From Acinetobacter pittii ATCC 19004 = CIP 70.29 (GTDB lineage Bacteria; Pseudomonadota; Gammaproteobacteria; Pseudomonadales; Moraxellaceae), in the NCBI RefSeq assembly GCF_000369045.1, contig NZ_KB849797.1, forward strand, positions 328,844 to 392,843: a stretch of 64,000 nt of DNA, given 5' to 3'. Shown here piece by piece: positions 18,960-27,721 of this stretch. The notes below the pieces were generated by a model, which made no database searches, was not told the DNA's origin, and saw nothing but the letters and a program-made list of their open reading frames with translations. Position 1 is the stretch's first letter; the number at the start of each line of letters is the position of its first letter. The translations under genes and the position numbers were made by a program.

Positions 18960-19733
18960 ATGGCAATTTCAAGTTTTGGCAAAATTTTAACCGTACTGGA
19001 CCTATTTTCAGTTTCGCGTCCAATCATTAATGTCGATATTATTTGCGAAGAACTTGGCTTGTCCAAACCAACGAGTTACCGTTACCTCAAAGAGCTAGTA
19101 TCAGCTGATCTATTAAAACGCATTAATGGAACCTCTGGCGATTATACCTTAGGCTCAAAAATTGCAGTTCTTGACTATATATCTAGAACAACCGACCCAC
19201 TCGTTCAGATCAGCACACCATTTATGCGAAATATTGTAGAGCGTACTGAACTGTGCTGTTTGCTTACCTATTTAAATGATGACTATTGCATTGACATACA
19301 TCATGAAATATTTAAAGACACTGAGCTACTTTCATATGGCCGAGGCTGCCCAAGACCGATTTACGTTGGATCATCTCCAAAAACAATGGTTTCGCATTTA
19401 AGTAAACAACGCATGCAAGACTACTACCACCGTTACCAGCAAGAATTAAAACAATCAGGTTTTGCTGAAGATGAACCGAGCTTTATTCAGCGTATGCGTA
19501 AAATTAAAAAACAAGGGTTCTATTTCTCACAAGGTGAGATTGACCCAAATGTTTCAGGTCTAGCGGTTCCTGTTCGTTTTTCAAACAAAGAAGTACCTTT
19601 AGCTTTGACTTTAGTTGCCTCTAAAAATCGTTTTGATTTTTTAAATGTTGAAAAGCTCATCGAAATTTTGCAAGAAAATGCAGCACTTATTGAACAACGT
19701 TTTATGGAATTATCTGAAAAAGGTGAAATCTAA
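18960..19733 (+). CDS. IclR-family transcriptional regulator
   Basis: A 257-residue DNA-binding regulator. The N-terminal winged helix-turn-helix (about 1-70) includes VDIICEELGLSKPTSYRYLKEL. The C-terminal effector domain (about 80-250) has RNIVERTELCCLLTYLND, GRGCPRPIYVGSSPKTMVSHL and QGEIDPNVSGLAVPV, the latter two typical of the IclR ligand pocket. IclR members usually sense aromatic or small acids. With a divergent AaeB-like efflux operon next to it, control of that operon is plausible. Confidence 0.92.
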   Translation: MAISSFGKILTVLDLFSVSRPIINVDIICEELGLSKPTSYRYLKELVSADLLKRINGTSGDYTLGSKIAVLDYISRTTDPLVQISTPFMRNIVERTELCCLLTYLNDDYCIDIHHEIFKDTELLSYGRGCPRPIYVGSSPKTMVSHLSKQRMQDYYHRYQQELKQSGFAEDEPSFIQRMRKIKKQGFYFSQGEIDPNVSGLAVPVRFSNKEVPLALTLVASKNRFDFLNVEKLIEILQENAALIEQRFMELSEKGEI

Positions 19734-19876
19734 AACCCCACCTTATGATAATTTAAACTTTTCTTACACTTTAAAACATTGAATATCTCACAATATTCTC
19801 ATATTATGATTTTAGCTCCTATTGATGATTCTTTTCATCAGCAGCTCATCAGTAGAAGCATCCCCCTCAGAGGAAT

Positions 19877-19907
19877 AAGCTCATGCTGCCATCATGGGCT
19901 TTTTTCT
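19877..19907 (+). terminator. Terminator after the IclR regulator
   Basis: AAGCTCATG and CATGGGCTT form a 9-bp stem with one G-T pair, followed by TTTTTTCTT. It lies between the convergent iclR-type and alkB genes. Confidence 0.75.
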
Positions 19908-19917
19908 TGTCTTATTT

Positions 19918-20529
19918 TTATAAAAACTTAAATTGCCGAAAAGTAAGATTAATACGTGGTTGTAAAATCTTTGTTGAGCGATTTAAACGGTGTTGCCAAT
20001 ATTGTTGAGTCTCACCACGCATCACAATGAGTTGGCCTGGCTGTAGCCACAATTCAATTTTCTCTTTACTTTGAATATGTCTAAAAGAAAATTTACGAGT
20101 AGCACCAAAGCTTAAAGAAGCGATTGTGGTGGTTCTTGCCAAAGAAACATCCGAGTCACTGTGCCAAGCCATTCCTTGGGTTCCATCTTCATAAAGATTT
20201 GCCAAACAAGAATTAAATTTTTCTGAAAGTATTTGCTCTACCTGTTGTTTTAATTTAGCGAGTGCTTTGTCCCACGGTAAAGAATCACGTGCGACACCCG
20301 AATATTTATATTGATAGTAGTCATCTCCATACCATGCAACTTTTCGAGCTGTAATAAAGTGCTTGCCATACAACTTAGCCTCGTCATGTTTCCATGCGAG
20401 GTGTTGGTAAAGATAATCAAAATATTGTTCAGCTTCTTCAGGGCTTAAAATACAACCATAGTCCTGAACTTCACCATCGTAGGGTAATAAATTCTCACAA
20501 GGCTCTGGAGAAAATAAATCCAAGGTCAT
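19918..20529 (-). CDS. alkB: AlkB-type alpha-ketoglutarate-dependent dioxygenase
   Basis: It oxidatively demethylates alkylated bases in DNA or RNA with Fe(II) and 2-oxoglutarate. The 203-residue protein has the iron ligands in MAWHSDSD (His-x-Asp) and a distal His in MRGETQQYWQHRL. The 2-oxoglutarate-binding Arg residues are in RINLTFRQF. Its size fits AlkB2/3-like proteins. The ATG at 20529 overlaps the stop of the methyltransferase gene (ATGA) and has GGAGAG upstream. An in-frame start at 20562 would lie within the upstream gene and is rejected. Confidence 0.93.
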   Translation of the reverse strand: MTLDLFSPEPCENLLPYDGEVQDYGCILSPEEAEQYFDYLYQHLAWKHDEAKLYGKHFITARKVAWYGDDYYQYKYSGVARDSLPWDKALAKLKQQVEQILSEKFNSCLANLYEDGTQGMAWHSDSDVSLARTTTIASLSFGATRKFSFRHIQSKEKIELWLQPGQLIVMRGETQQYWQHRLNRSTKILQPRINLTFRQFKFL

Positions 20530-21380
20530 ACGGTCTCTCCATGTTGCTTTGACATCTCCCAAGCTAACAATGCCAATTTACGCCCCTTTTGCCAATGATA
20601 TTCTCCGACCATCCCTGTGGCACGGATCACTCGATGGCAAGGAATCAGATATGCAATCGGATTTTGTCCAATTGCAGTAGCAACGGCTCTGACTGCTTTA
20701 GGCTTCCCAATTTGCTCTGCAATATCTTGGTAAGTCCGAAGTTGCCCTTCTGGAATGGTGAGCAAGGCTTCCCATACTTGTAGCTGAAATGGAGTTCCAG
20801 CCAAATTAAGAGGAAGTTTCTGCTGTAAGTGTTCTGAAAAATCCTGCTCAAACCACTTTGCAATTTGTTGATGCCAAATCGGTGACTGATTTTTCAATTG
20901 AGCTTTCGGAAAGTACTGCTTAATGAGTTGTTCAATATTGGCGTGAGTTTCGATAAACCTTATAGAACATATGCCTTTTTCACTACTGACAACCAACAAT
21001 TCACCGAAGGGACTTGTCTCAACTGAATAATTAAGAATAACGCCTTCGCCTTGTTGTTTATATTCCCCAGGCGTCATCCCTTCAAGCTGAATAAACAGAT
21101 CGTGTAAACGTCCTGTGCCAGATAAACCCGTATTTAAAGCAGTTTCCAATAAACTCCGTTGTTGCAACAGATGATATTTGGCCTGTTGCAAACTCATATA
21201 TTGCACAAATTTTTTGGGGCTAATCCCTACCCATTCCTGAAACTGGCGTTGAATATAGCTTGGGCTTAAATTCATATGGCTCGCAACATCGTCTAAACTG
21301 GGTTGCTGGTCTAGATGTTCATATAAATATTCAATCACAGTGGCAATTACAGCAAATTGCCGAGAAGAAAGCATTTGCAT
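20526..21380 (-). CDS. Ada-like regulator: AraC HTH fused to O6-methylguanine-DNA methyltransferase
   Basis: A 284-residue fusion. The N-terminal AraC-type helix-turn-helix (about 5-105; LDDVASHMNLSPSYIQRQF) is followed by a methylated-DNA-protein cysteine methyltransferase domain (about 115-275) with the active site IPCHRVI and the DNA-binding loop GKPKAVRAVATAIGQNP. It lacks the N-terminal zinc/methylphosphotriester domain of E. coli Ada, so how it would sense damage is not evident. It is translationally coupled to alkB, a direct alkylation-repair operon. Confidence 0.93.
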   Translation of the reverse strand: MQMLSSRQFAVIATVIEYLYEHLDQQPSLDDVASHMNLSPSYIQRQFQEWVGISPKKFVQYMSLQQAKYHLLQQRSLLETALNTGLSGTGRLHDLFIQLEGMTPGEYKQQGEGVILNYSVETSPFGELLVVSSEKGICSIRFIETHANIEQLIKQYFPKAQLKNQSPIWHQQIAKWFEQDFSEHLQQKLPLNLAGTPFQLQVWEALLTIPEGQLRTYQDIAEQIGKPKAVRAVATAIGQNPIAYLIPCHRVIRATGMVGEYHWQKGRKLALLAWEMSKQHGETV

Positions 21381-21469
21381 GTGTCACCTCCTTAGCACTT
21401 ATATCTTACATTAAAGTAGCCAAAGCCCTATGACGACCCGATTCTTGCACTCTTCAAAAATAAAAAAGC

Positions 21470-21500
21470 CTTTCATTATAGAAAGGCTTAATCATTCAAT
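21470..21500 (-). terminator. Terminator downstream of pgsA
   Basis: AAGCCTTTC and GAAAGGCTT form a perfect 9-bp stem around a 6-base loop. On the minus strand TTTTTTA follows. It lies just beyond the pgsA stop. Confidence 0.85.
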
Positions 21501-21506
21501 ATGCAC

Positions 21507-22094
21507 TTAAGGCTGCTTTAAATAAGGCCAAGCTGCTTTGAGGTAAATAAACATTGACCATAAAGTTAAAATGACCGCCGTATATAACAAAGCATAGGCA
21601 AGCATTTCTAAAGGCTGCCAATTGAGTAAGAACACACTAATGGCAATCATCTGAAAGGCTGTTTTATATTTACCTACAGTCGATACTGCCACACTGGTTC
21701 GTGCGCCAAGTTCTGCCATCCATTCACGTAAAGCAGAAACTGTAATTTCACGTGAAATAATAACAATTGCTGCAAAAGCCATTGAGATCGTTGGATTCCA
21801 CTGCACTAAAACAATAAGTGCAGCCGCCACCATGAGTTTATCTGCAACTGGATCTAAAAAACGGCCAAATGCTGAAGTTTGGTTTAAAGTTCGTGCCAAA
21901 TAGCCATCAAACCAGTCGGTAATAGCAGCAAACACAAAAATAGCCGTCAAGATAATATGACGACTCATACTTCCTTCATGTTCACCAATACCCATTGCAG
22001 GCGGCCAATACGCGATCACCAAAAATACAGGAATAAGCGCAATACGCGCTAATGTTAGGATATTTGGGATATTCAGGATTCGCCCTGTGGTCAT
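21507..22094 (-). CDS. pgsA: Phosphatidylglycerophosphate synthase
   Basis: It transfers phosphatidyl from CDP-diacylglycerol to glycerol 3-phosphate, the committed step to phosphatidylglycerol, in the inner membrane. The 195-residue protein has the CDP-alcohol phosphotransferase signature DWFDGYLARTLNQTSAFGRFLDPVADK, with all the Asp/Gly residues, and several membrane segments. The ATG at 22094 (MTTGRILNIPNILTLARI) is preferred to the TTG at 22106. Confidence 0.95.
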   Translation of the reverse strand: MTTGRILNIPNILTLARIALIPVFLVIAYWPPAMGIGEHEGSMSRHIILTAIFVFAAITDWFDGYLARTLNQTSAFGRFLDPVADKLMVAAALIVLVQWNPTISMAFAAIVIISREITVSALREWMAELGARTSVAVSTVGKYKTAFQMIAISVFLLNWQPLEMLAYALLYTAVILTLWSMFIYLKAAWPYLKQP

Positions 22095-22212
22095 AAACAC
22101 CGCCAATTAAGTCTTCATGCATCTTGTAACAGACAAAAATACTTTCTTCAATATTGTATCTATCTGTAACAGCCACTTTATACGAAATATATGAATCGAG
22201 GAAGTGGACTGC

Positions 22213-23007
22213 TTAGGTAAATACCGTAACAGTTTGCCGTAAAATTGCAATTAAATGATCATTTTGGTCCCAAAGATGGGCATATTCTGTGGAATAACCT
22301 TCACCTGCATATTCAGTTACCACTTTATATTTAAACCAGTCACACAATTGATGTTGGAACGGATGGACATAGGTAATGTGCCAAGTTAAAGAACTTGCAG
22401 GAGCAACTTGCTTAAACATCGGCAATACACCAGGCGGCCAAATATCCATCAAAACAATTAAATCTGGCAAAGTCATTTGACGATTTTCATGCTTATCGGG
22501 ATTAAACCTTGACCATCCTCCAAAGTCAGCATACTGACTTCCTGTAACAGGATAATGACCTTCTGCCCAACATACATCAAAATGTTGATAGCATTCTGGC
22601 ATTTGTCTAGCAAAAGGAATAGGTTGTAACTCTTCAGGTTGCCTATAAACTGGAACGATAGGCTCATGTCGCACTTCAATATCCGACGCACGCGGCACAC
22701 CAAAGCTTGCCACCAAAATCGTTTGTACCGCACCATCTTGCCATAAACGGGTTTCAAGTGTAGTGACCGACTTTCCTTCTCTTAAAATTTCAATAGTCAA
22801 TTGAGCAGGTCCCTGCTGTACAGGCCCCACAAAAGTAATACTACAACTTAATAATCTTTTATTTGGATCTTGAATATTGCAGCAGGCTTTTTGCATGAGT
22901 AGTCCAGCAACAAGACCACCAAAAACAGTTCGCCCCTGCAACCACCCTTCAGGTATTTCAATCCATTCCTTTTGTTTTATTTCTTCAAATAATTGCAGTA
23001 ATGACAT
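22213..23007 (-). CDS. TesB-like acyl-CoA thioesterase family protein
   Basis: A predicted double-hotdog thioesterase of 264 residues. The N-terminal hotdog has EGWLQGRTVFGGLVAGLLMQKA (about 21-42), the conserved helix entry, and SCSITFVGPVQQGPAQLTIEILREGKS. The second half has DFGGWSRFNPD and SSLTWHITYVHPF, typical of the acyl-CoA thioesterase II-like group. The substrate is unknown, likely medium- or long-chain acyl-CoA. It is a single gene between uvrC and pgsA. Confidence 0.82.
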   Translation of the reverse strand: MSLLQLFEEIKQKEWIEIPEGWLQGRTVFGGLVAGLLMQKACCNIQDPNKRLLSCSITFVGPVQQGPAQLTIEILREGKSVTTLETRLWQDGAVQTILVASFGVPRASDIEVRHEPIVPVYRQPEELQPIPFARQMPECYQHFDVCWAEGHYPVTGSQYADFGGWSRFNPDKHENRQMTLPDLIVLMDIWPPGVLPMFKQVAPASSLTWHITYVHPFQHQLCDWFKYKVVTEYAGEGYSTEYAHLWDQNDHLIAILRQTVTVFT

Positions 23008-23128
23008 TCACTTCCCTAAAGCACTCTGACTTTTGATGAAACATCTTTCATCATTTTAAAAGGAATGTGAATGATCATTCTTGTACTTATATGCCAACTA
23101 TTTGGTCACTCGGCATAGAAACCTATCT

Positions 23129-24937
23129 TTATTCATGCAGAATTTTATAAATCGTTCTTGCCATCATTTCACCAAAACCAGGCACAAGAGTAAGCTCTTT
23201 TTCAGATGCTTTTAAAACACCTTGAATCCCACCAAAATGGGTTAATAAATCTCGACGGCGCTTTGGCCCTAACCCAGGAATTGCTTCTAAAACTGAGGTA
23301 CTTCGGCGTTTATCACGTTTAGCACGATGCTTGGTAATCGCAAAACGATGGGCCTCATCACGCACCTGCTGAATTAAATGCAATGCCTTATGGTCTTCTG
23401 GTAACTGGATTTTTGTGCCGTCAGTAAAATGCAGGGTTTCAAGTCCGGGTTTACGCCCTTCACCTTTAGATACACCCACCATAAAAGCGTCTAGGCCCAG
23501 CTCTTGCATGACCTCCATCGCCATATGAAGTTGGCCTTTACCACCATCAATCAACAGTAAATCAGGCAATATGGCCTTTTTATAACGACGTGTTAAGGCT
23601 TGCCGCATAGCAGCATAGTCATCGCCTGCTGTGATGTCTTGAATCGCAAATTGACGGTAGTCGCGTTTACGTGCCCCACCTTGGTCAAACACGACACATG
23701 AGGCAATTGGAGCTTCACCCATGGTGTGACTAATGTCAAAACACTCAATACGATCGACAGGTCTTCCCACCACTTGCTCTAACTGATGGAAACGTTCATT
23801 AAGTTCTAAATGATTACTCAACTGCCCCTTAATGGCATGTTGAACGTTCATTTCGGCTAGCTCCAGCCACTCGGCACGAGTTTCTCGAACATTACTCTTA
23901 ATCTGAACCTTTTTGCTAAATTGCTGTGCCAACGCTTCTTGTAATTCTTTACAGTCAGGCAAAGCAATATTTACGATAAGCTCATTGGGAACTTCATCTG
24001 CAACTTGAAAGTAAAAGTTCGCCATAAAGTCACTCAGCATTTGCCCAAGATCATCACCGAGCATGTCTGGGAAATAACTTTTTCCACCCAGCATTCGCCC
24101 ATTGCGTACATACATAATTTGCACGCATGTCACACCTGCCTGATATGCAATTGCCAGAATATCTGCTTCGCCTTTGACTTTAAATACGGCTTGTTGGGCT
24201 TGTACTTCACGTAATAAAGATAAACGATCACGGTAAAAAACAGCTTTTTCAAATTCAAGCTCAGCCGCTGCTTGCTCCATTTTGGCAATGAGCTCTTGAT
24301 TAAGCTCTTTGGTATCACCTTGCAAAAAGCGAATACTATTATTAACGTCTTCTTTATAATCTTCGGGCGAAATCAGACCTACGCACGGAGCTGAACACCG
24401 CTTGATCTGGTATTGCAAACATGGACGCTTGCGCTGTGAAAAATAACTATTTTCGCACTGACGCACATTAAAAAGTTTTTGCAAAACCAGTAACGTATCG
24501 CGTGCACTATAGGCACTTGGGTACGGGCCAAAAAACTTACCAATTTGGTGCTTACCTTTACCACGCCCACTGGCAAGCCGAGGATAAGGTTTATCAGCCG
24601 AAACAAAAATATAGACATAAGACTTATCGTCCCGCAGCATAATGTTATAAGGCGGGCGGTGTTGTTTAATTAAGTTTTGTTCTAAGAGTAAAGCTTCGGT
24701 TTCTGAACGAGTAACCAAAGTTTCAATATCATAAATTCGTGCAACTAAAGCTTGTGTTTTAGGATGCTCAATCGTTTTAACAAAATAACTCGACACCCGA
24801 TTTTTTAGATTTTTTGCTTTGCCGACATATAATAATTCGCCCTCCTTCCCTAGCATTTTATAAACACCTGGAAGCTGGGTCATGTTGGCTAAAATTTTTT
24901 CAATATGAGGACGAGCGTTTTGATTCACTATTGGCAT
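23129..24937 (-). CDS. uvrC: Excinuclease ABC subunit C
   Basis: UvrC makes both incisions in nucleotide excision repair together with UvrB. The 602-residue protein has a GIY-YIG nuclease domain at the N-terminus ([25 protein letters not shown], about 24-48) and a Cys cluster ([26 protein letters not shown]). A UVR motif lies near 205-240 and the RNase H-like endonuclease core near 390-540 ([32 protein letters not shown]). Two helix-hairpin-helix motifs are at the end ([18 protein letters not shown]). Confidence 0.97.
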   Translation of the reverse strand: MPIVNQNARPHIEKILANMTQLPGVYKMLGKEGELLYVGKAKNLKNRVSSYFVKTIEHPKTQALVARIYDIETLVTRSETEALLLEQNLIKQHRPPYNIMLRDDKSYVYIFVSADKPYPRLASGRGKGKHQIGKFFGPYPSAYSARDTLLVLQKLFNVRQCENSYFSQRKRPCLQYQIKRCSAPCVGLISPEDYKEDVNNSIRFLQGDTKELNQELIAKMEQAAAELEFEKAVFYRDRLSLLREVQAQQAVFKVKGEADILAIAYQAGVTCVQIMYVRNGRMLGGKSYFPDMLGDDLGQMLSDFMANFYFQVADEVPNELIVNIALPDCKELQEALAQQFSKKVQIKSNVRETRAEWLELAEMNVQHAIKGQLSNHLELNERFHQLEQVVGRPVDRIECFDISHTMGEAPIASCVVFDQGGARKRDYRQFAIQDITAGDDYAAMRQALTRRYKKAILPDLLLIDGGKGQLHMAMEVMQELGLDAFMVGVSKGEGRKPGLETLHFTDGTKIQLPEDHKALHLIQQVRDEAHRFAITKHRAKRDKRRSTSVLEAIPGLGPKRRRDLLTHFGGIQGVLKASEKELTLVPGFGEMMARTIYKILHE

Positions 24938-25061
24938 GCATGGCTTAATACTGAATACCTAATGTGATGTTTTCACCCCTAATTTTCAAGTGCTTTACTG
25001 TGCCAGAACATAAATTTGGAAACAGATTTAGATATGGTCCGACAGATTGTGTCGTACTCGC

Positions 25062-25592
25062 TTAAGAATCTAGACGATAGTAACTATATTTAACGTCTTT
25101 TTCTTTGTAGACCGCATAGGTTTTTTGACGAAAATCCGAGAACCAACCATTGCCCGTATAGCCTGCAATATGACCATAGGTGTGACCACTTGTTCGCTCA
25201 ATAATGTAAATGTCACCTTCTTGTGGACGGTTGAAAGCAGGTTTAATTTTCTTATAACCATTCTTTTCTAGCGTTTGCCCCCAATCAGAAGCAGCTACAG
25301 GATGCTTTGACACATCTGCTCCAGCCGCTTGTAGAGCAATGCGGATATTTTTGGCGCATTTCTCTTTACTATGGTTGGCAGAGATACTTTCGAGCTTACT
25401 CGAGAACTTATGCAAATTAATATTTTGGTCTTCAGCTTTATGATTTTGAGTTTTAGATCGTTTAGATTTTCCAGTCGTTGAAGCTACTTGTCTTAACATC
25501 ACTTTTGTTTTTAAATCGCCTTGAGAACTGTCTTCTTTTCTCTCTTCGATATGATGAACATGTGCATGAGCTGCGTGATGAGCATGAGCCAT
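25062..25592 (-). CDS. His-rich CHAP/NlpC-like putative amidase
   Basis: A 176-residue protein of unknown role. The N-terminus is strikingly His/Ala-rich (MAHAHHAAHAHVHH), followed by a Lys/Ser-rich linker (about 15-72). A C-terminal domain resembles CHAP cysteine amidases or peptidases: Cys79 in EKCAKNIRIALQAAG, then SDWGQTLEKNGYKKI, RPQEGDIYIIERTSG and His141 in YGHIAGYTGNGWFSDF. There is no signal peptide, so export through a secretion system or phage-like lysis are options; none is encoded nearby. The frame is open upstream to 25649 (TTG), but the ATG at 25592, with AGTAGG before it, is chosen. Confidence 0.62.
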   Translation of the reverse strand: MAHAHHAAHAHVHHIEERKEDSSQGDLKTKVMLRQVASTTGKSKRSKTQNHKAEDQNINLHKFSSKLESISANHSKEKCAKNIRIALQAAGADVSKHPVAASDWGQTLEKNGYKKIKPAFNRPQEGDIYIIERTSGHTYGHIAGYTGNGWFSDFRQKTYAVYKEKDVKYSYYRLDS

Positions 25593-25649
25593 TTTAAAAC
25601 CTACTTCCGCTGACCAGTCTTCGAAAAAACCGCGCCATTGTAGAATCAA

Positions 25650-25882
25650 AATTGCCTATTGGCTCTTAATAGTTGTAACAAATTACCAGCACTGTGAAAT
25701 AGGTCACAAAATTAATCATTTAGATCAATAATCAATACATTTTTCATATTATCTACATAAAATAATATTTTAATAAAACTGAAAAAATAATGTCATTTAA
25801 CTTTTTTAATATTTGGATTCAACTCTTAAAATATCCATAATATATAAATATATATATCTTAATCTTTACTCTAATCGGTAGC
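25650..25882. promoter_or_regulatory. AT-rich divergent region between the CHAP-like and NEP1-like genes
   Basis: About 230 bp, strongly AT-rich, particularly 25735-25860, which has runs such as ATATAAATATATATATC. It should contain both divergent promoters. From 25841 to 25882 the NEP1-like frame stays open and encodes a hydrophobic stretch without a standard start codon. Confidence 0.45.
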
Positions 25883-26689
25883 ATGATCTACTCAACTCAA
25901 GGTTTTTCAAAAGACTGGAGCCAAGTTCCTCTATGCAGTACAGACCAACCAGCATGTATTACAGGCCTTTCTACGTTGAAACCTGTAAATTTAGAAAATG
26001 GAAAAATTGTCTTTGATTTCGATACAGATGGATGTTTAGCTTCAGCACCAGTACAAAAACAAGGTGAAAACTATTTCCCTAATAATGGTTTGGATACTTC
26101 AGGCACTTTAGAGGGTCAATGCAGCTATAGGGATCAATTGAGCAAAGCAAATATTATTTATAAAGAAAAATGTACGACTTATCAGAATTCCATTTACTGC
26201 GGTCGTATTTTTGCACTTTACACTGTTAAAGATAAAGCCGTAAATGGTAGTTTAGACTTCATAGGACACCGACATGATCTAGAGCACGCTGTAGTCTGGA
26301 TGAAGGATGGTAAAGTGACGCATATAGGTGTAAGTGCACATGGAGAACTAATTAATACACCCGCCAATCAATCTCCATTAGCAAAAGAATATGGTAATAA
26401 TGCCTACGCCGTTGTTTACCATAAAGATGGGGTATTGACACATGCTTTGCGTTTAGCAACATCCAAGACATCAAATAATATTCAAGTCGTTAATGAGGTT
26501 CCAGAAAATCCAACAGGAAAATGGGTTTTACCTAATGTGATTGAATTTGATCAGGCACCTACAAATTACATTAATACTCTTTTTAGCTCGGACTACGGTC
26601 AAGCAACACTTGAAATAAAACCATCTCGAATTATTAATTTTTTAAATAGTAAGAAACCTGCTGAATGGAACAATGTGACTTTTTATTAA
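25883..26689 (+). CDS. NEP1-like (NPP1 family) necrosis-inducing-type protein
   Basis: From the first ATG the frame gives 268 residues. The NPP1/NLP family is recognised by GHRHDLEHAVVW (128-139), a one-residue variant of the heptapeptide GHRHDWE. The preceding YCGRIFALYTVKD, the later VSAHGEL and the early DTDGCLASAPV also fit. NLPs are secreted, metal-dependent proteins; many lyse eudicot plasma membranes by binding sphingolipids, but bacterial members are often non-toxic or of unknown role. No ribosome site or signal peptide precedes this ATG. Fourteen codons upstream, after TAA at 25838, read YINIYILIFTLIGS, signal-peptide-like but with no ATG, GTG or TTG. The gene may use a rare start or be start-damaged. 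Confidence 0.68.
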   Translation: MIYSTQGFSKDWSQVPLCSTDQPACITGLSTLKPVNLENGKIVFDFDTDGCLASAPVQKQGENYFPNNGLDTSGTLEGQCSYRDQLSKANIIYKEKCTTYQNSIYCGRIFALYTVKDKAVNGSLDFIGHRHDLEHAVVWMKDGKVTHIGVSAHGELINTPANQSPLAKEYGNNAYAVVYHKDGVLTHALRLATSKTSNNIQVVNEVPENPTGKWVLPNVIEFDQAPTNYINTLFSSDYGQATLEIKPSRIINFLNSKKPAEWNNVTFY

Positions 26690-26780
26690 TTAAAACTTAA
26701 TAAAAACTTAATTTATTGGAACTTTAACTATTTTTAGAGAATTGATATTTAAAATAATTTAAATAAAATTGCTTAAAGTA

Positions 26781-26806
26781 AAAAACGCCCTTTGGGGCGT
26801 TTTTTA
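26781..26806. terminator. Bidirectional terminator between the NEP1-like gene and lpxO
   Basis: AAAAACGCCC and GGGGCGTTTTT pair around a TTT loop with A and T runs on both sides. It serves the two convergent genes. Confidence 0.88.
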
Positions 26807-27721
26807 TTAAAATACATATGGTCGAACAAAAATCAAAAAGAAAATCCCAAGCATCAAGAACCATTTCAAGAAATAATACAACTTACGGTTCGATGCTTTT
26901 AAGGCTTTAGCTTTAATACGAATTTGATAAAGATAAGCAAAAGCTTTATTTAAGCCACCTGTTTGGTCGCCTGTTTCATTCGGTGAACTTGCCGCAGTCA
27001 TCACTTTACGACCAAACCAATGGTTGAAACGCTCCATCCATTTTACTTTCATTGGACGTTCAACGTCTGCAAAGAAAATAATACGGTTTTGATCAGTCTT
27101 ATTTTCAGCATAGTGAATATAAGTTTCATCAAACACAACACTTTGACCATCACGCCAAGAATATCTTTCGCCATCGACGTCAATAAAACAACGATCATCA
27201 TTCGGCGTAATCAAACCCAAGTGATAACGCAATGAACCTGCATACGGATCACGGTGTCTTACCAAACGGCTGTCAGGTGCAAGCTCGGTAAACATTGCTG
27301 CTTTAATTGTCGGCAATGTTTTAAGAAGTGCTGTAGTTTTTGGGCAAAGCTCAGCAGCAGATGGATGACTCGATTCATACCATTTTAGGTAAAAACGCTT
27401 CCAACCTGTTTTAAAGAATGAGTTAAAACCTAAGTCGTTATAGGTACTTGAAGCTTTAATTCCGCCTTGGTCATATAAAGCTTTCGCTTCATCTCGAATC
27501 ATTTCCCAATTTTCATCCAGCACTTTTAGATCTTTAAAATGCTGTGTGTCGATATAAGGCTGATTCGGCACCTTTGAAAAGATGTACATTAAAAAGTTAA
27601 TCGGTGCGAGCAAGGTTGAATGGTCAAAAAATTGACGATAAAACGAGTGACGCACTTTGCCGCGATGTTGGATATACAATGCTGATATCACAAAAATCGC
27701 TAATATGATCCACTTAATCAT
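26807..27721 (-). CDS. lpxO: Lipid A hydroxylase LpxO
   Basis: A Fe(II)/2-oxoglutarate dioxygenase that 2-hydroxylates a lipid A acyl chain at the inner membrane. The 304-residue protein belongs to the aspartyl/asparaginyl beta-hydroxylase family. It has an N-terminal membrane segment (about 3-18), a core with iron ligands His156 and Asp158 (VRHRDPY) and His203 (TYIHYAEN) and a 2-oxoglutarate-binding Arg213, and a C-terminal hydrophobic segment (about 284-300). LpxO-mediated lipid A hydroxylation is described in A. baumannii. Confidence 0.9.
   Translation of the reverse strand: MIKWIILAIFVISALYIQHRGKVRHSFYRQFFDHSTLLAPINFLMYIFSKVPNQPYIDTQHFKDLKVLDENWEMIRDEAKALYDQGGIKASSTYNDLGFNSFFKTGWKRFYLKWYESSHPSAAELCPKTTALLKTLPTIKAAMFTELAPDSRLVRHRDPYAGSLRYHLGLITPNDDRCFIDVDGERYSWRDGQSVVFDETYIHYAENKTDQNRIIFFADVERPMKVKWMERFNHWFGRKVMTAASSPNETGDQTGGLNKAFAYLYQIRIKAKALKASNRKLYYFLKWFLMLGIFFLIFVRPYVF

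Noticed and set aside
19750..19880. AT-rich gap after the IclR gene as a possible small gene or attachment site
   Set aside because: No frame with a ribosome site and no flanking direct repeats; only the terminator at its end is supported.
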